A stretch of DNA of 64,000 bases from Paenibacillus kyungheensis (GCF_028606985.1 NZ_CP117416.1:4068001-4132000), one strand, 5' to 3'; positions 7,573-16,998 are shown, counted from the first letter of the stretch. The notes: generated by a model not told the origin, from the sequence alone. Numbers and translations: made by a program.

Positions 7573-8928
7573 ATGAGTTATGCTACATATTTTCAAGAAC
7601 ATCGTGAACACCATTTAAATGAGTTAAAAGAATGGTTATCTATTCCTAGTATTTCTGCTATCTCAGAACATAAGCCAGATATGCTACGTGCGGCTGAATG
7701 GTTAGCAGAAACGTTGAAAAAAGCGGGTCTCGAACATGTAGAGATTCATCCAACTGCTGGTCATCCAATTGTTACAGCGGATTATTTGCATGCACCGGGT
7801 AAGCCAACGGTATTGGTCTATGGACATTATGATGTACAACCGGTCGATCCATTACACTTATGGGAGACGCCTCCGTTTGAACCTACGATTCGTGGTGACA
7901 AATTGTTCGCTCGTGGCGCAACCGATGATAAAGGTCAAATCTTTTTGCATATCAAAGCAGTAGAAGCGATTCTAAAGCAAGAAGGAACACTTCCGGTAAA
8001 CGTGAAGTTTTGTATCGAAGGTGAAGAAGAAATTTCTAGTGCGAATCTGCCTGCATTTTTGGAAAGCAATAAAGACATGCTATCTGCGGATGCTGTATTG
8101 ATCTCGGATACGGCTTTGATCGAAAAAGGAAAACCTGCGATCTGCACAGGATTGCGTGGACTATGCTCGCTTGAATTTACGATTCATACAGCTAATACCG
8201 ATCTACACTCCGGTAGCTTCGGTGGTGGAGTTCCAAATGCACTTCACTCTATCGTAGAAATACTGAACTCTTTGCATGATAAACAAGGTCGTGTATTGGT
8301 TGATGGATTCTATGAAGGTGTATTGCCATTGTCGGATGAAATGCGCAATGAATTTGTAAAACAAGCTTTCGATGAGAAGAAATTGCAACAATCGTTAGCG
8401 CTAGAATCTCTTCATGGTGAAGAAGGTTATTCCTTTGTAGAACGTGTCGGCGCTCGTCCAACACTTGAGATCAATGGATTGTATGGTGGTTTTCAAGGCG
8501 AAGGAAGCAAAACAGTTATTCCAAAAGAAGCCAGTGCCAAAATCACTTGTCGTCTAGTCGCTAATCAAGATCCTGCTTATGTATTGGATCAAATTATTAA
8601 GCATCTAGAAGCAAATGTACCAACCGGCGCAACGATTGATATTAAACCAGGTGAAAAAGCTCGTGCTTTCAATATCGATCCTTCTGCCGAATTGTTGCAA
8701 AAAGCGGCTGACGCCTTCAAAACAGTATATGGAACACGTGCATTATTCACTAAAGATGGTGGTTCGATTCCAATCGTTGAAGCATTTTCTCGTCTAATTG
8801 CTCCGACTGTAGTATTGATGGGCTTCGGCTTACCTGACGAGAACCTGCATGCTCCTAATGAACATTTCAACTTGGAGAACTTTGATAAAGGCTTGCTTAC
8901 GATTGTAGAATACTTGAACCAAATCTAA
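7573..8928 (+). CDS. M20-family metallopeptidase (dipeptidase)
   Basis: A 451-residue cytosolic zinc dipeptidase of the CNDP-like M20 group. The metal-binding motifs are LVYGHYDVQPVDP (first His and Asp), ARGATDDKGQ (bridging Asp), CIEGEEEISS (catalytic Glu pair) and a late His in ENLHAPNEHF. An inserted dimerisation domain (residues about 190-360, with LHSGSFGGGVPN) is present. A strong AAGGAGG lies upstream of ATG 7573. It is a stand-alone gene between terminators. The dipeptide specificity cannot be read from sequence. Confidence 0.93.
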   Translation: MSYATYFQEHREHHLNELKEWLSIPSISAISEHKPDMLRAAEWLAETLKKAGLEHVEIHPTAGHPIVTADYLHAPGKPTVLVYGHYDVQPVDPLHLWETPPFEPTIRGDKLFARGATDDKGQIFLHIKAVEAILKQEGTLPVNVKFCIEGEEEISSANLPAFLESNKDMLSADAVLISDTALIEKGKPAICTGLRGLCSLEFTIHTANTDLHSGSFGGGVPNALHSIVEILNSLHDKQGRVLVDGFYEGVLPLSDEMRNEFVKQAFDEKKLQQSLALESLHGEEGYSFVERVGARPTLEINGLYGGFQGEGSKTVIPKEASAKITCRLVANQDPAYVLDQIIKHLEANVPTGATIDIKPGEKARAFNIDPSAELLQKAADAFKTVYGTRALFTKDGGSIPIVEAFSRLIAPTVVLMGFGLPDENLHAPNEHFNLENFDKGLLTIVEYLNQI

Positions 8929-8991
8929 AATTGGCATAGCCGCGATATACAGAATAGCAATCTACTCTGTATATCAATAATGATCCAAAGC

Positions 8992-9047
8992 AAACAGACT
9001 GCTTTCTAGATACCTATAGTCGGTATTGTAGAAAGCAGTCTGTTTTT
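8992..9047. terminator. Bidirectional terminator between dipeptidase and PatB-like gene
   Basis: A 17-bp perfect stem (AAACAGACTGCTTTCTA with TAGAAAGCAGTCTGTTT) is followed by T-runs on both strands. It serves two convergent genes. Confidence 0.85.
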
Positions 9048-9102
9048 AATAATTTGAAGATATCGTAAAAAGCTTGAACAGTTGTTACTTATAAGGTGTA
9101 TT

Positions 9103-10317
9103 CTATTCCACCGTAGCTGTTACTGGTTGCGTTGTTCTCCATACCTTTATAGCGTTATGCAATCGTCCCATCGCTTCTTCTAATAAAGAACGTGAACATG
9201 CTACATTCATACGCATATACCCTTGACCTGTCGTACCAAACGCATTGCCATCATTCAGTGCAATCTTGGCTTGATCCAGTAAAAAAGAAACCAACTCCAA
9301 TTGTTCCATCTGAAGCTGACTACAATCGATCCATAGTAAATAAGTTGCTTCTGGCAATCGCACTGATAATTCTGGTAAATGCTCCGCTATATACTGTTGT
9401 ACATATTCCATATTGCGATACGTGTACTCCATACATTGCTGTAACCACTCTTGACCATGTGTATATGCTGCTTCTGTAGCGACCGCTCCAAACACATTAA
9501 TTTGTCCGATCCCAAATTGATTAATTTTCAATGCAAATGCGTTCCGTAATTGTTCATTCGGGATAATAATGTTAGATGTGTTCAAGCCTGCAATATTGAA
9601 TGTTTTGCTTGGCGCAGTACAAATAATACTCCGGTTTCTAGCAGATTCAGACAAGCTGGCATACGGAATATGAGAATGAGGTTCATGCACAAGATCACCA
9701 TGAATTTCATCGGATACTACAATAATATTCCACTTCGCACAGAGACGTTCTAATTGTTCTAATTCGTTGCGTGTCCATACCCGTCCAATAGGATTATGCG
9801 GATTGCACAAAATCAACATTTTCACATGCTCATCTAGCACACTTTCTAAATGTTCGAAATCCATAAGATAATCTCCATTAGAATCTTGGATCAACGGATT
9901 TTCGACCAATTCTCGTCCATGTCCTTTGACAACACTATAAAAAGGAGGATACACCGGTGTCTGGATAATCACTTTATCCCCGGGTTCTGTATAAGTCTCT
10001 ACAGCAAAATTCAGCGCAGATACCACACCTGGTGTAAATACGATCCAGTCCTGATCTATACTCCATTGATGCCTACGTTCCATCCAATTCACTATCGACT
10101 GATGATACTGATTGGTACGAACTGTATAACCAAGCACACCATGTTCCATCCGTTGCTGAATAGCTTCTTGTACAGGTAATGGCGCCGCAAAGTCCATATC
10201 TGCTACCCATAAAGGAATAACATCGTCTGTCCCAAAATGTTTACGAAGCGCATCCCACTTTTCTGAACTGGTTCCTATACGCGCAATTGTACGATCAAAT
10301 GTTGACGTGTAATCCAT
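9103..10317 (-). CDS. patB: PatB/MalY-family PLP-dependent C-S lyase or aminotransferase
   Basis: A 404-residue fold-type I PLP enzyme. Family landmarks are IPLWVADMDFAAP near residue 34, GVLGYT at 60, the PLP-contact CNPHNPIGRVW near 171, SDEIHGDLV near 202, and the PLP-binding lysine in APSKTFNIAG (K238). Relatives are cystathionine beta-lyases (B. subtilis PatB, E. coli MalY) that cleave sulfur amino acids to thiol, pyruvate and ammonia. It is monocistronic and convergent with the dipeptidase. Aminotransferase activity is possible, since annotation of this family is often mixed. Confidence 0.88.
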   Translation of the reverse strand: MDYTSTFDRTIARIGTSSEKWDALRKHFGTDDVIPLWVADMDFAAPLPVQEAIQQRMEHGVLGYTVRTNQYHQSIVNWMERRHQWSIDQDWIVFTPGVVSALNFAVETYTEPGDKVIIQTPVYPPFYSVVKGHGRELVENPLIQDSNGDYLMDFEHLESVLDEHVKMLILCNPHNPIGRVWTRNELEQLERLCAKWNIIVVSDEIHGDLVHEPHSHIPYASLSESARNRSIICTAPSKTFNIAGLNTSNIIIPNEQLRNAFALKINQFGIGQINVFGAVATEAAYTHGQEWLQQCMEYTYRNMEYVQQYIAEHLPELSVRLPEATYLLWIDCSQLQMEQLELVSFLLDQAKIALNDGNAFGTTGQGYMRMNVACSRSLLEEAMGRLHNAIKVWRTTQPVTATVE

Positions 10318-10428
10318 TGCTGATTCCCCCCATAGCCCACTATCAGAATATTTTTATCTATTCATTATCTTTATCCCAGAATGAATTTAAGATATATTCA
10401 TCATAGCATGTTTTGAAGGGTGTTCAAG

Positions 10429-11067
10429 TTATAATACTAATTCAAGTAATTCATCGACCGTTTCCAGATAGTAGTCTGCATCAGAACTACGCAAAGACTC
10501 TCCTACAGCCGCTACATTCATTTTGCCAGCTATCGCTGCTTCTACACCTGCTAGTGCATCTTCTACAACCAGACATTCTTCTGGAGCAATATCCAAGCGA
10601 GTTGCTGCTAATAAAAACACTTCAGGATCAGGCTTACTGCGCGTAATATCATTACCGTCTGCAATCGCATCAAATTCTTTATCCAGACCTATCTGCTTCA
10701 AAATCGTTGGTGTATTTTTGCTAGAAGAACCGATAGCAATTTTGATTTTATTTTTTTTCAATTCTTTCAGTGTATGTTCAACCCCTGGTAATAGATCGCT
10801 CGGGCTTAAATGGTGTAACGATTGGCGATAATACTCATTCTTTTTCTCTGCTAATGCTAATTTTTCTTTGTCTGTATACGTTTTGGTCGCACGTTGCAAA
10901 ATAATATCCAGACTCTCCATCCGACTCACTCCGCGCAACTGATGATTGATCGTTTCGTTAAAAGGGATACCTTCTTCTTCACTAATTTTACTCCAAGCTT
11001 CAAAATGATACTGATCCGTCGATACGATAACTCCATCTAAATCAAAAATAACTGCTTTAATCGTCAT
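10429..11067 (-). CDS. pgmB: Beta-phosphoglucomutase (HAD superfamily)
   Basis: A 212-residue HAD phosphotransferase that interconverts beta-glucose 1-phosphate and glucose 6-phosphate. The nucleophile motif is VIFDLDGVIVSTDQYHFEAW, the cap contains LRGVSRMESL, and motifs II-IV follow (IGSSSKNT, KPDPEVF, VVEDALAGV). ATG 11067 is preferred over 11094 because AGGAGG lies 8 nt before it and the homologous start is M-x-I-K-A-V-I-F. In most genomes this gene sits with a maltose, trehalose or kojibiose phosphorylase. None is seen here, and the only alpha-glucan gene in the window is the GH13 enzyme 32 kb away. Confidence 0.9.
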   Translation of the reverse strand: MTIKAVIFDLDGVIVSTDQYHFEAWSKISEEEGIPFNETINHQLRGVSRMESLDIILQRATKTYTDKEKLALAEKKNEYYRQSLHHLSPSDLLPGVEHTLKELKKNKIKIAIGSSSKNTPTILKQIGLDKEFDAIADGNDITRSKPDPEVFLLAATRLDIAPEECLVVEDALAGVEAAIAGKMNVAAVGESLRSSDADYYLETVDELLELVL

Positions 11068-11277
11068 AATTATTTCCTCCTCGGGTATGTTCAATGCTTG
11101 ATAATGCTTGATAATGTTTGATTAGCAAAACTAAGTATGTTCTTTATTAAACACGAAACACGAATACTAGACAAAGAACGGTAAATTATATTTGCAGATG
11201 AATTGGGAAAATGGATACTTCCGTGTGACGTCAATCTCAGATACGGGAGGCTGGTAAAGGTAATATCGCTACACAAA

Positions 11278-11400
11278 CGGATCATTCTTCTGATCGCTGT
11301 TAAGAATAGATATCTTTGAAATCTGCTTGCGCAGAGGATATCTATTCTTAAAGGCGAACGCTCCGCTTCTCCAGAACGATTCCGTTTGCTCCGCTAGAGG
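11278..11400 (+). repeat. Palindromic intergenic repeat element, copy 1
   Basis: A roughly 120-bp element: GGATCATTC-TGATCGCTG, a 15-bp perfect hairpin (11300-11314 with 11337-11351, TTAAGAATAGATATC), then AAAGGCGAACGCTCCGCTTCT and a GAACGATTCC...CTCCGC tail. The same modules, in inverse orientation, make up copy 2 at 11745-11890. It lies in a 900-bp stretch (11095-12000) where no protein gene is convincing. Confidence 0.75.
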
Positions 11401-11744
11401 TGTTTATCTATATTATGGTTGTATATCATTTCTTAGTTTGGCATATGCCAGCAAACTTAATTTTCCTTATAAAATTAAGCAATAAGATTCCATTAATCTA
11501 TTTTAATAACAAATAAATGTTGAGTGTATTCCTATCGTATTTGATCTATCAATTTAAGCTCATCAGAAATATTAGCAACTCCTAAGACCAAAAATAGCTT
11601 TCTTTCACCATATATGTTCTATCTATTCATCCTTCACCCATTCAAAATAAAATATACTATATTTTATTCCCTTATCCCTTTTTCTACCTCCCCCTCCCGA
11701 TTGAAAATAGCCCACTACCTAACCCATCACTAAGGTTCTGCTTC

Positions 11745-11890
11745 CGACCAAGCGGAGGGAAAGGAATCGTTCAGCAGAAGCGAAGCGTTCGCCTTTAAGA
11801 GCAGATATCATCTGTTGAAAACAGAATCCAAGATATCTGCTCTTAACAGCGATCATATGAATGATCCTTTCCCACAGCGAAGTCACTCGC
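11745..11890 (-). repeat. Palindromic intergenic repeat element, copy 2 (inverted)
   Basis: On the minus strand this repeats copy 1: GGATCATTC, TGATCGCTG, a 15-bp perfect hairpin (11795-11809 with 11832-11846, TTAAGAGCAGATATC), AAAGGCGAACGCTTCGCTTCT and a GAACGATTCC...CTCCGC tail. The stem differs from copy 1 at two adjacent positions (AT versus GC) on both arms, so pairing is kept, while the loop is unrelated. The AT-rich 340 bp between the copies holds nothing I recognise apart from a small GCATATGC-centred palindrome near 11440. Confidence 0.75.
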
Positions 11891-11961
11891 AACCTTTTCC
11901 ACTCCCCCAACCCTCATCTTATTTTCAATCCCCCTTGTATCCATTTACATAAAAATAAAGA

Positions 11962-11990
11962 TTGACGCTCTTATCGTTCACCATTATGAT
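11962..11990 (+). promoter_or_regulatory. Promoter of the efe iron-uptake operon
   Basis: TTGACG (11962-11967), 17 bp, TATGAT (11985-11990), a good SigA promoter. The predicted start site is about 11998, so the Fur box just downstream overlaps the early transcribed region. Confidence 0.75.
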
Positions 11991-12001
11991 AGATTAATAA
12001 T

Positions 12002-12016
12002 TGAGAACGATTATCA
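12002..12016. promoter_or_regulatory. Fur box
   Basis: TGAGAACGATTATCA matches the Bacillus 7-1-7 Fur motif (TGATAAT-N-ATTATCA) at 12 of 14 defined positions. It lies between the -10 box and the EfeM ribosome site, which predicts repression when iron is plentiful. Confidence 0.75.
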
Positions 12017-12036
12017 TTATTAAGGAGTGTCATTTT

Positions 12037-12936
12037 ATGAAAGCACGTGTAACATTACCAGCAACAATTCTTTTATCTTCTGTACTGTTTACCGCTTGTG
12101 GTAATCAAGCGCCTACTAATACAACAGCAGCTCCAGCAACAACAGAAGCAACTACCACAGAGTCAACAACTGCTACACCATCTACCGAATCGACTACAGC
12201 TTCTACAGCTGATTTCAAAAATGAGACCGAACAGTATCGTACATATGCGATCGGTGAGATTGATTCATTTGTAACCGAAACAGAGAAATTTACAGCAGCA
12301 GTCAAAGCCGGCAAGTTGAAAGAAGCTCAAGCGCTTTATGCTCCAGCTCGTATGCATTATGAACGGATCGAACCGATTGCAGAAGCTTTGGGAAATCTTG
12401 ATCCTGATATTGATGCGCGTGCAGGCGATGTTGATGATAAAGACTGGCGTGGATTCCATAAGATCGAACAAGCACTTTGGGAAAAGAAAACAACAGACGG
12501 CATGAGCGAATATGCTGATCGTCTTCTACAAGATGCGCAATTGTTACGCGCTAAAGTGGAAACGGTTGACATTGATGCTAGTATGCTTGTGGTTGGAGCC
12601 GTAGAACTGCTGAATGAAGTCTCTTCTTCCAAAATTACAGGTGAAGAAGAACGCTACTCTCATACGGACTTGTATGATTTTGTCGCTAACGTAGAAGGTG
12701 CAGAAAAAATTTACGACATTCTCAAACCACGTTTGGCTGAAAAAGATGCTGATCTGGAAAAACAAATCGGTGAACGGTTTGAAGCGTTAAATAAAGAATT
12801 GGCTCCTTTTGCTACCAAAGACGGCGGTTATGTAACCTATGACAAACTGACTAAAGAAGATATTCGTACATTAAGTCAAAACCTTGATGCACTGGCTGAA
12901 CCTTTGTCGCAGATGGGTACTATTTTAGGGGTGTAA
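12037..12936 (+). CDS. efeM: EfeM/EfeO-type iron-binding lipoprotein (M75/imelysin domain)
   Basis: About 299 residues. A lipoprotein signal ends LFTACGN, then a Thr/Ser/Ala-rich linker (residues about 22-60), then an all-helical M75 domain with the family's HxxE motif in WRGFHKIEQALWEKK. It lacks the N-terminal cupredoxin domain of E. coli EfeO, so it matches the EfeM type. It should bind extracytoplasmic iron for the permease EfeU. ATG 12037 is chosen over 12001 because AAGGAG precedes it and the signal peptide then starts normally. It is the first gene of a Fur-controlled operon with efeB 5 bp downstream. Confidence 0.9.
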   Translation: MKARVTLPATILLSSVLFTACGNQAPTNTTAAPATTEATTTESTTATPSTESTTASTADFKNETEQYRTYAIGEIDSFVTETEKFTAAVKAGKLKEAQALYAPARMHYERIEPIAEALGNLDPDIDARAGDVDDKDWRGFHKIEQALWEKKTTDGMSEYADRLLQDAQLLRAKVETVDIDASMLVVGAVELLNEVSSSKITGEEERYSHTDLYDFVANVEGAEKIYDILKPRLAEKDADLEKQIGERFEALNKELAPFATKDGGYVTYDKLTKEDIRTLSQNLDALAEPLSQMGTILGV

Positions 12937-12941
12937 TCATA

Positions 12942-14333
12942 ATGAGCAAAAAGAATTCATCCGAAGATCAACCAAAATCCACTTCAGTTCCATCTGAAGT
13001 GGATTCAACTTCTTCTACAGAAGTAAGTAACGAACCTCAAACTGGAGTATTCAAAAAGCCTGTTAGCCGTCGTGATATGTTGCGGTTAGCAGGCGCTTCT
13101 GGTGTTGGGCTTCTTTTGGGAAGTTCAGGCGCACTAGGTATCATGAAAGCTACCGGTCTCACCAAACAACCTGCGTCCGATACACCGGGTAGTGCTGAAA
13201 ATGTAACAACTGGTATTACACATGGCGGGGATCAACATTCTTTTTATGGTACACATCAAGCGGGTATTGTTACGCCTAGTCAGAACTTTATGTGCTTTGC
13301 TTCATTTGATGTGACTTTAAATGATGCCGCAGGCTTACGCCGACTATTTCAAGCTTGGACTAAGGCAAGTGCTTCACTTATGGCTGGCGAATTGTTAGAT
13401 GGGCAAAATGAAAATCCGAATCTTCCCCCTGCGGATACCGGTGAAGCGGCAGGGCTTTCTTCTTCCAACCTTACAATTACATTTGGTGCAGGCCCTGCTT
13501 TATTTGACCATCGATTTGGACTATCTGGCAAAAGACCAGCGAACTTTAAAGACCTGCCTGCTTTTAACGGAGACAATCTACAATCCGAATGGTGTGGCGG
13601 AGATCTAGCTGTACAAATCTGTGCTGATGATATGCAGGTCGCTTTTCACGCGATGCGTAATTTAATTCGAATTGCCCGCGGTTCGGCGGTTTTACGTTGG
13701 AGCCAAGAAGGATTCCAGCGCAGTAGTGCAGCTGATCCCAATCAAGCCACTCCACGAAATCTGATGGGCTTCAAAGATGGCACCGCTAATCCAAGCGTCA
13801 AAGACAACTCAATGATGAACGAAGTCGTCTGGGTGCAACCACAAGATGGTGCAGGCTGGATGACCAATGGTAGTTATATGGTCGTGCGCCGGATTCGGAT
13901 GCGTATTGAAGTATGGGATCGTTCCAGTCTAGCAGATCAGGAAAATACATTTGGACGAGAACGAGTCAGTGGTGCTCCACTCGGTTCACATAATGAATTT
14001 GATCGCGGAGATATGGAAGCCAAAGACACTTCAGGTAAGCCTGTGATTCCAATGAATGCCCATATGCGTGTCGCTCGCGGAGACGGTACTATGCAAATTT
14101 TGCGTCGTCCTTATTCATATTCAAGTGGGATGGATAAAGTTACCGGACAATTGGATGCTGGATTGTTTTTTATTAGTTATCAACGCAGTATTGAAAAACA
14201 ATTTATTCCGATGCAACAACGGTTAGCACAGATCGATGCGTTGAATGAATACATTCAGCATATCGGAAGTGCTGTTTTCGCTTGTTTCCCGGGTGTACAG
14301 CAAGGCGGTTATATCGGCGACCAGCTGGTGTGA
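12942..14333 (+). CDS. efeB: EfeB deferrochelatase / Dyp-type peroxidase, Tat-exported
   Basis: 463 residues. A Ser/Thr-rich N-terminus precedes a Tat signal (SRRDML at 42-47, then a glycine-rich hydrophobic stretch). The Dyp-type heme peroxidase domain carries the distal GxxDG motif in GFKDGTANP (about residue 276) and a likely proximal heme His in MNAHMRVAR (about 373). It is proposed to oxidise ferrous iron or act on heme outside the membrane for EfeU. B. subtilis YwbN is the closest known relative and is a Tat substrate. It follows efeM by 5 bp with a weak ribosome site, so translation may be coupled. Confidence 0.93.
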   Translation: MSKKNSSEDQPKSTSVPSEVDSTSSTEVSNEPQTGVFKKPVSRRDMLRLAGASGVGLLLGSSGALGIMKATGLTKQPASDTPGSAENVTTGITHGGDQHSFYGTHQAGIVTPSQNFMCFASFDVTLNDAAGLRRLFQAWTKASASLMAGELLDGQNENPNLPPADTGEAAGLSSSNLTITFGAGPALFDHRFGLSGKRPANFKDLPAFNGDNLQSEWCGGDLAVQICADDMQVAFHAMRNLIRIARGSAVLRWSQEGFQRSSAADPNQATPRNLMGFKDGTANPSVKDNSMMNEVVWVQPQDGAGWMTNGSYMVVRRIRMRIEVWDRSSLADQENTFGRERVSGAPLGSHNEFDRGDMEAKDTSGKPVIPMNAHMRVARGDGTMQILRRPYSYSSGMDKVTGQLDAGLFFISYQRSIEKQFIPMQQRLAQIDALNEYIQHIGSAVFACFPGVQQGGYIGDQLV

Positions 14334-14460
14334 CGGCTTGAGTAATTGCTTATTTAGACAGGTTATAGAGATATGTCTTTTTTACAATAGTGATTTTTGA
14401 AATACAGTCTAATCAGTATGATCGTTATTTATTTTGATATGGAAAAGAGGGTTCTAGGCT

Positions 14461-16281
14461 ATGCGTAAAAGTGCCCTGTTGATCAGGTTTATGCTTTGCT
14501 TGAGTCTATTGATAGTCTTATCTGCTTCTGCTTGGAGTGTAGCCCTATCTACTGCACAAGCTGCTTCTAATGATTCTACGGAAGTAGATCAACTTTTGCC
14601 ACTGGTAGGTAGTGCTCTTGTAGATGCCGGGCAACAAAAGTGGACAGATGCAAAACAGGAATTAGATACATTTGCTACAGCATGGAAAGCTATCGATACA
14701 TCGGCGGCTCCAACTGAAGCCAATGAAGTAAACACAGCTTTGACCGATGCTCAAACAGCTCTTGGCAAATCGTCTACTGATCCCAAAGCAGCTACCTCTG
14801 CTCTAGGGACATTAGCACGTGCAGTCAATACATTTGCCGAAGCTGGTCAAGCCAAAAGCAGTGCAACAAGTAGCAGTACCGGGCCTTCTCAGCAGGGACT
14901 CACAGCAGTTAAAGTCATTTTGCCTTTAGCGGATACAACGATTGAACATATCGATCAGCACAATTGGCAAGCTGCTCAAGACAGTTACAAACAAATTGTT
15001 AATTCGTGGCCTGATGTAGAGAATGCGATTCGTGCCGATAATTTCACAGTGTACAGTCAGCTTGAAGTTAAAATGAGTATGATTCGTGTTGCACTTCAAG
15101 CAGACCCTCCACGTGAAGAACAAGCCAAAGCAGACACTCAAGCATTGATTACTTTACTGAACGAATATGCAGCAGGCGATATTGCGGATACTGCTCCTGC
15201 AAGTGGTACGGTTCGTTTGAGTGATGCTGTCACTTTACTACAACAAGTACAGACTGCTGTAACTAATCAAGATCAGACCCAAGCTTCTGATCTTATGACT
15301 CAATTCATCTCAATGTGGCCGTTGGTTGAAGGAGAAGTACAGATCTCTTCTGCTTCTACGTATACAGCTATTGAAAATGAAATGGCTGAAGTTCAAGGAT
15401 ATCTGGTATCTAATCCTCCCCTATGGTCACAAGCGAATACAGTGATTGTGACGATGCTTGATGAATTAACACCTTTAACTTCCAAAACATCTTATACCGC
15501 ATGGGATGCCGCTATCATTTTGCTACGTGAAGGTCTGGAAGCGATTTTGGTTTTAGCTGCTTTGCTAGCTTATGCCAAACGTAGTGGTAGTCGTACTGCC
15601 GGCAACTATATCTGGTCTGGTGCTATTTCCGGACTGGTGCTTAGTGGCGTGATGGCAGCGATCTTCGTGTATGCTTTCTCTCAAGTGTCTAGTAGCGGAA
15701 GTACTCGCGAAATGATTGAAGGTATTACCGGTCTGGTCGCTGTTGTGATGATGCTTAGTGTAGGGCACTGGTTACATCAGAAAGCTAATTTAAAAAACTG
15801 GAATACGTATATTGAAAATCAGGTCAGTGGCGCTTTGGAACGTGGTAGTCTGTGGTCGTTAGCTATCGTTTCTGGACTCGCTATTTTGCGTGAAGGTGCA
15901 GAGACTGCTATTTTCTATATTGGAATGGCTCCAGCGATAGCCCTTTCACAATTGATCTTAGGTATAGCGATTGCGTTAGTGATTCTAATCGTCATTGCTG
16001 TACTGATTATCAAGTTCAGTGTGAAGTTGCCGATTCGTCCATTTTTCTTAACGGCCACCGTATTGATCTATTATCTCGTTTTCCGTTTTCTGGGGGAAAG
16101 TATTCATGCACTGCAAGTGGCAGGTAAATTCCCTGCTCATACAGTTGCTGGATTGCCTTCGATCAGTTGGATCGGTATGTATCCGACATGGGAGACCTTT
16201 ATCCCACAAATGATCGTACTGATCTGGATGGTATGGAGATTGATTTTACCTGAATATCGTAGCCGTAAACAAACAGCTTAA
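14461..16281 (+). CDS. efeU: EfeU/FTR1-family iron permease with N-terminal extracytoplasmic domain
   Basis: 606 residues. A signal peptide (cleavage near AQAAS) is followed by about 310 residues of extracytoplasmic helices arranged as three related repeats (openings LLPLVGSALVDAG, ILPLADTTIEHID, LLQQVQTAVTNQD). The C-terminal FTR1 permease has the two iron-binding motifs REGLE (about 356-360) and REGAE (about 477-481) and several further TM helices. It imports iron oxidised by EfeB and bound by EfeM. It begins 127 bp after efeB with GAGGG upstream, so it may be in the same transcript. The order M-B-U differs from B. subtilis ywbLMN (U-M-B). Confidence 0.93.
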   Translation: MRKSALLIRFMLCLSLLIVLSASAWSVALSTAQAASNDSTEVDQLLPLVGSALVDAGQQKWTDAKQELDTFATAWKAIDTSAAPTEANEVNTALTDAQTALGKSSTDPKAATSALGTLARAVNTFAEAGQAKSSATSSSTGPSQQGLTAVKVILPLADTTIEHIDQHNWQAAQDSYKQIVNSWPDVENAIRADNFTVYSQLEVKMSMIRVALQADPPREEQAKADTQALITLLNEYAAGDIADTAPASGTVRLSDAVTLLQQVQTAVTNQDQTQASDLMTQFISMWPLVEGEVQISSASTYTAIENEMAEVQGYLVSNPPLWSQANTVIVTMLDELTPLTSKTSYTAWDAAIILLREGLEAILVLAALLAYAKRSGSRTAGNYIWSGAISGLVLSGVMAAIFVYAFSQVSSSGSTREMIEGITGLVAVVMMLSVGHWLHQKANLKNWNTYIENQVSGALERGSLWSLAIVSGLAILREGAETAIFYIGMAPAIALSQLILGIAIALVILIVIAVLIIKFSVKLPIRPFFLTATVLIYYLVFRFLGESIHALQVAGKFPAHTVAGLPSISWIGMYPTWETFIPQMIVLIWMVWRLILPEYRSRKQTA

Positions 16282-16327
16282 ATGGCTATAATCCGCTACA
16301 ATCATGATTATAAAATAAAGTATATCG

Positions 16328-16370
16328 AAAGAGTCTATATCCTTTTATATAAGGGTATAGACTTTTTTTG
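16328..16370 (+). terminator. Terminator of the efe operon
   Basis: AAAGAGTCTATATCC pairs with GGGTATAGACTTTTTTT, giving a stem with a 7-T run. Confidence 0.8.
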
Positions 16371-16428
16371 TTAACATACTATATATAATCCATTCTATGT
16401 ATGATTGATCATACCAAAGGAGAATACG

Positions 16429-16998
16429 ATGAAAATTATTTTTATACGTCATGGTCAGGGCGAACATACCTTATCTCCAACAGAAAGCCTACATATAAAC
16501 CATCCCTCTTTAACGGAAAAAGGAAAACAACAAGCACAGCAATTAGCACACACATTCCCTTTACATACCGATGATACGATAGTTATAAGCCCTACTCGAC
16601 GCACGATTCAAACTTCTCTGATCTGGTCACAAAATATATCTTGTACGCTGATCGTTCATCCATTTGTCGGTCCGCGAATGTTTCCTTTATTAGCACCAGA
16701 TCAAGCTTATAGTTGTGATCAAATATTGCCTTTGCACCAAATAAGATCAGATTATCCTTCGGTTCGTATTGCAGAATGCTCACAGCACATATGGAGAGGC
16801 GGAATAAATACAATCAGTGAGCAAGAATTCAGCACAGTTGCAGATCAGTTTATCACATGGTGTCGTCAACAAGACCAACCTAGAATCTATATTGTCACGC
16901 ATGACGGAACAATCAATGCTTACCGCTCCTATTTCGGAGAATCAGTCACCCGTCATCATTTTTTACAAGAATCTCAATCTTATGTATTACATATATAA
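16429..16998 (+). CDS. Histidine phosphatase family protein
   Basis: About 189 residues with the phosphoglycerate-mutase-like catalytic motif RHGQGEHTLSP at the N-terminus, a second conserved arginine in SPTRRTIQTSL, and a late catalytic His in VTHDGTINAYR. ATG 16429 follows AAAGGAG and is preferred over 16405. It is monocistronic between the efe terminator and the nag operon. The substrate is unknown; members include phosphatases of small phosphorylated metabolites. Confidence 0.87.
   Translation: MKIIFIRHGQGEHTLSPTESLHINHPSLTEKGKQQAQQLAHTFPLHTDDTIVISPTRRTIQTSLIWSQNISCTLIVHPFVGPRMFPLLAPDQAYSCDQILPLHQIRSDYPSVRIAECSQHIWRGGINTISEQEFSTVADQFITWCRQQDQPRIYIVTHDGTINAYRSYFGESVTRHHFLQESQSYVLHI

Noticed and set aside
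11719-11910. 63-codon minus-strand frame inside repeat copy 2
   Set aside because: Its codons are the hairpin repeat itself, with no ribosome site; such frames are by-products of the repeat.
14356-14380. Terminator between efeB and efeU
   Set aside because: The stem is only about five base pairs; too weak to call, though some attenuation is possible.
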